DNA from: Paramecium tetraurelia
Lineage: Eukaryota; Ciliophora; Oligohymenophorea; Peniculida; Parameciidae
DNA length: 64,000 bases
Direction of reading: 5' to 3'
Assembly: GCF_000165425.1 (NCBI RefSeq)
Contig: NW_001798978.1
Coordinates: 248,001-312,000 of the forward strand
Both the position numbers and the translations under genes were made by a program. The first letter of the stretch is position 1, and each line of letters begins with the position of its first letter. The notes beneath the pieces were generated by a model, which saw only the letters and a program-made list of their open reading frames with translations, made no database searches and had not been told where the DNA came from. This document shows, piece by piece, positions 60,984-64,000 of the stretch.

Positions 60984-63079
60984 ATGTCTATAGCTGAATA
61001 AAAGTTTATGGTTGACGCCTAAGGAAGGAATCTCGTTGAAATGAGACCTCCTGGCATTTAAAACAATCAGCCCAATGATATCCAGATTACAGCTGAATAA
61101 TTATTGAAAGTATAATTCATACACATTATCATTTTAGGATGCTGAAATCCATCAAACCAAAGAGATTAGACCTCCTCAACAAAGGATCATGGATGAGGCT
61201 GAATTATAAGAGTATAAATTCAGGAAAAGAATCTTATTTGAAAACAGAGTTAGAAGATAAAGAAATTATCTGGGAATTTGGATCAGATATGCTTAATTTG
61301 AAGAAGGATTGTTAGAATTTAGGAGGGCTAGATCCATATACGAAAGAGCATTAGAGGTTGATCCTTCTAACATTGGAGTTTGGATGAAATATATCGAAAT
61401 GGAGATGAGACATAAATTTATTAATCATGCTAGAAATGTATTTGAAAGAGCAATTTACCAAATGCCAAGAATTGATTAGTTTTGGTTTAAGTATAGTTAC
61501 ATGGAGGAAGTCTTGGGCAATTATTAAGCAGCAAGAGAAATATTTAATAGATGGATGACATGGAAGCCAGAAGAAAAAGCATGGATGGCATTCTTGAAAT
61601 TTGAAGAAAGAATGGGAGAAAGAGAAAATCAAAGATAAATTATGTATAAGTATATGGAAGCATTTCCTAAGTTGAAGGTGTATTTGAAGGTAGCAAAATT
61701 TGAAATCAAATAAAAAGCTTGGGAGTCAGCCAGAAATATTTATGAGAGAACCTTAGAAGAATTGGGATAAGAAGCATTAAAAGAAGAATACTTTATAGAT
61801 TTTGGCAGATTTGAAATCAGAAATAAAGAATATGAAAGAGCTAGAGAAATATTTAGATTCGGGTTGAAAAACATAGCCAAGGATAAAGCATATTAATTAT
61901 ATTAAGAATACTTGGCATTTGAAAAACAATATGGAGAAAAGGATGAAATTGATTAAATCATTCTTAATAAGAGAAGAATATTTTATAAGGAATTAATATC
62001 ATAGAATGCATATAATTATGATGCTTGGTTCGATTTAGCCAATTTAGAAATGAGTACTAAAGATGTTAATAGAATAAGAGATTCTTTTGAAGCTGCTATT
62101 AAAAATGTCCCTCCAGGAAATGAAAAAAGATTTTGGAGAAGATACATATATTTGTGGTATAATTATGCTGTTTTTGAAGAATTAGAAGCAAATAATATTT
62201 AAAAGGCTATTGAAATATTTGAAAGAGCTATTTAATTGGTTCCACACCAATAATTTACATTCTCTAAATTATGGATTTTATATGCTTAATTATTAGTAAG
62301 AAGTAAAGATATTGATAAAATGAGAAAGGTTTATGGTTTGGCTATTGGATTCTGTCCAAATATAAAGATATTCCAGGAATACATCCAAATTGAATTGCAA
62401 TTAGCTAATATTGACAGAGCTAGAATATTATACTAGAGGTTTATTGAAATATTCCCAGATAATCCCATTCCTTGGATTAAATTTGCAGAGTTTGAAAATG
62501 ATTTAGAAGAATATGAAAGATCAGAAATGATATTTGAATTAGCATTGTAGAATAATCAAATGAACATGCCAGAAACTATATGGAGAGCATATATTGATAA
62601 TTAAATTAAGTTGTAGAATTATGAAAAGGTCAGAGAGTTATATGAAAAACTACTTGAAAGATCCAAACATGTCAAAATTTGGATCAGTTATGCTTAATTT
62701 GAGTTATCAATCAAGAATATTACTGGATTTAGAGCAGTTATGCAGAGGGGAGAGAAATGCTATATAGGAAAACCAGAACTCAAAGAAGAAAGAGCCATAT
62801 TGTTAGAATAATGGAAGGATATGGAAATAGAAATTGGAGATGAGCAGGAAATAAAGAAGATTAGTGATAAACAACCTACTAAAACAATCAAGAAGAGAAA
62901 AATCAAATTATTGGGAGATGAAAGTGAAGACTTTGGTATCTATTTATATTTTATTATTAGGTTATGAGGAATATTATGATTATATTTTCCCAGAAGAGAA
63001 TCCTCAATAGAAAAATCTGGGAATGCTCTTAAATAATGCTAAGTTATGGAAATAATAATAAGAATAAAGAAATGGATGA
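60984..63079 (+). CDS. Crooked-neck-like splicing factor (CRNKL1/Clf1/Syf3)
   Basis: Predicted 680 residues, introns of 28 and 25 nt. After [20 protein letters not shown] and [20 protein letters not shown] come more than a dozen HAT repeats ([60 protein letters not shown] and others) and the family end [20 protein letters not shown]. This protein is a scaffold of the NTC/Prp19 complex in the activated spliceosome, fitting an intron-rich genome. The 25-nt intron restores the conserved YYDYIFPE tail; Trp positions are all TGG. Confidence 0.94.
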
Positions 63080-63162
63080 TATCTTTAGTATTTTATATTA
63101 TATAAATGATAATTTACAAATTGCTATATGCAATCGTAATATTCTCATTCCTATACATAATA

Positions 63163-64000
63163 ATGGCGTCGATTTGTGATTATCATGATTCCAACCAGAA
63201 GAAACTAAAAACACATTATGTGCCTCTGTTACAAACCTTTATGATGGATAATACTAACTATAGCAAATTCAAATAAGCATATAATGTATGATTGTAATGA
63301 TTGTAAGGAAAGTAGTCTGAACATGATAGAAGAGCCAAGTTATTGTATTGAATCGGACACATTGGTAAGGTATATATAAATATTCTAAGAAACTTTTGCA
63401 TCCAGATATCCTCTTGGAGGATAAATACATAGTGAGAGAGCTTGACAGAGGGAATCTACAAAGAGAAATAATAAAAAAGAGAATGTTCGATTCAATCTAG
63501 AATTTATCTCCTTTAAATAGTAAGCAATAATAATAGGATTAGAGCCTTAAACCAAATTTTAACACCGTGTACCTCCTTAACTTTCTTATTTTTACACTTA
63601 CAAACCGAGATTACAGGATAATTATTACTTAGGTCAAGGATTGGGATGCATGTTTTAAAAATTTAATCATATCCCAGGCTTGTATAGTTTAGCAAGTAAG
63701 AATAGTTTAATTTACAATTATGCAAAATATATATATGATATGAAGATGAGGAATGTGAGTAAGCAATGTATTTAAAATGCTTCTTATGTGCCGCATACTT
63801 TGAGATTGAATGTCAAATAGGAATGCTAATAATTCTTTAAGAAATTAACCCAATTACAAAATGATTATAAGAACAATGTTAAAATGTATAATGGTCCAGA
63901 ATATTTGTTAAAAACTGATGAGCATCGTGGAGAAGGAATCAGATTATTGTTTTAAAGTCAAATGGAAAATATCACTGAAGTGTATCAGAATGGAGAAAAG
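63163..64000 (+). CDS. Tubulin-tyrosine-ligase-like (TTLL) protein, 5' part
   Basis: The gene runs off the window; 258 codons are present. It begins MASICDYHDSNQKKLKTHYV. The TTLL core starts with YLGQGLGCMFQKFNHIPGLY and SLASKNSLIYNYAKYIYDMK, then YVPHTLRLNVKQECQQFFKK, matching the NHIPG, KNSL and P-x-T-x-L elements of TTLLs. These enzymes add tyrosine, glutamate or glycine to tubulin and modify ciliary microtubules. Introns of 22, 25 and 17 nt; the 17-nt one at 63520-63536 is needed to reach the core. The segment YLLKTDEHRGEGIRLL suggests the ATP-grasp part continues beyond the window. Confidence 0.8.

Overview
Organism. The window looks like macronuclear DNA of a Paramecium-like ciliate. 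Long conserved proteins read through only if TAA and TAG encode glutamine and TGA is the stop. Genes are broken by very short GT..AG introns, mostly 21-32 nt, with apparent extremes of 16-19 and 35-37 nt. The DNA is strongly AT-rich, intergenic gaps are usually 0.2-0.9 kb, and cilium and surface-coat genes are present. Coordinates and products were worked out by hand with this code. For most genes the summed exon length is a multiple of three, which I used as a check.

Layout. 0-8 kb: a ZNHIT2-like protein, a disrupted WDR89-like WD40 gene, a three-repeat Myb protein, a small unknown, a p23-type HSP90 co-chaperone, a Rab2-like GTPase, and a D-Ala-D-Ala-carboxypeptidase-family (S11) protein whose stop overlaps the Rab start. 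8.8-17 kb: a leishmanolysin-like surface protease, a coiled-coil protein directly followed by an EF-hand protein, a scramblase, a coiled-coil protein and a mitochondrial pyruvate carrier subunit. 18.5-31.7 kb: a c-Myb-type R1R2R3 protein, an EF-hand/coiled-coil protein, a cysteine-rich surface protein, an unresolved gene, a protein kinase, a frameshifted ankyrin gene and IFT38/CLUAP1. 31.7-45.6 kb: a UBTD-like protein overlapping or fused to an LRR protein, a second leishmanolysin, a CaaX-ending Sec14 protein, NADP isocitrate dehydrogenase, a BAH-PHD reader, an ATGA-overlapping pair of unknown genes, and a gamma-glutamyl hydrolase. 45.7-64 kb: a fragmented coiled-coil gene, a Kazal-type surface protein, an intact 1042-residue coiled-coil protein, a multipass membrane protein, an ENT nucleoside transporter, a CXC-domain protein, RFC1, the crooked-neck splicing factor and the 5' part of a tubulin-tyrosine-ligase-like gene.

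How the genes relate. This is a mosaic of housekeeping genes (splicing, replication clamp loading, chaperones, metabolism), cilium and cortex genes (IFT38, TTLL, coiled-coil proteins) and cell-surface genes. Four predicted secreted proteins end in GPI-signal-like hydrophobic tails. I see no operon logic, virus, transposon, CRISPR array or rRNA. I did not recognise a tRNA, but could not scan for one exhaustively.

Most interesting signals: adjacent same-strand reading frames that touch or overlap; introns that appear as short as 16-19 nt; a bacterial-type S11 peptidase fold with a long low-complexity N-terminal extension; possible prenylation tails on a Sec14 protein and an unknown protein; reading frames interrupted by single in-frame TGA codons; and an ankyrin gene whose repeats sit in alternating frames while neighbouring large genes are intact.
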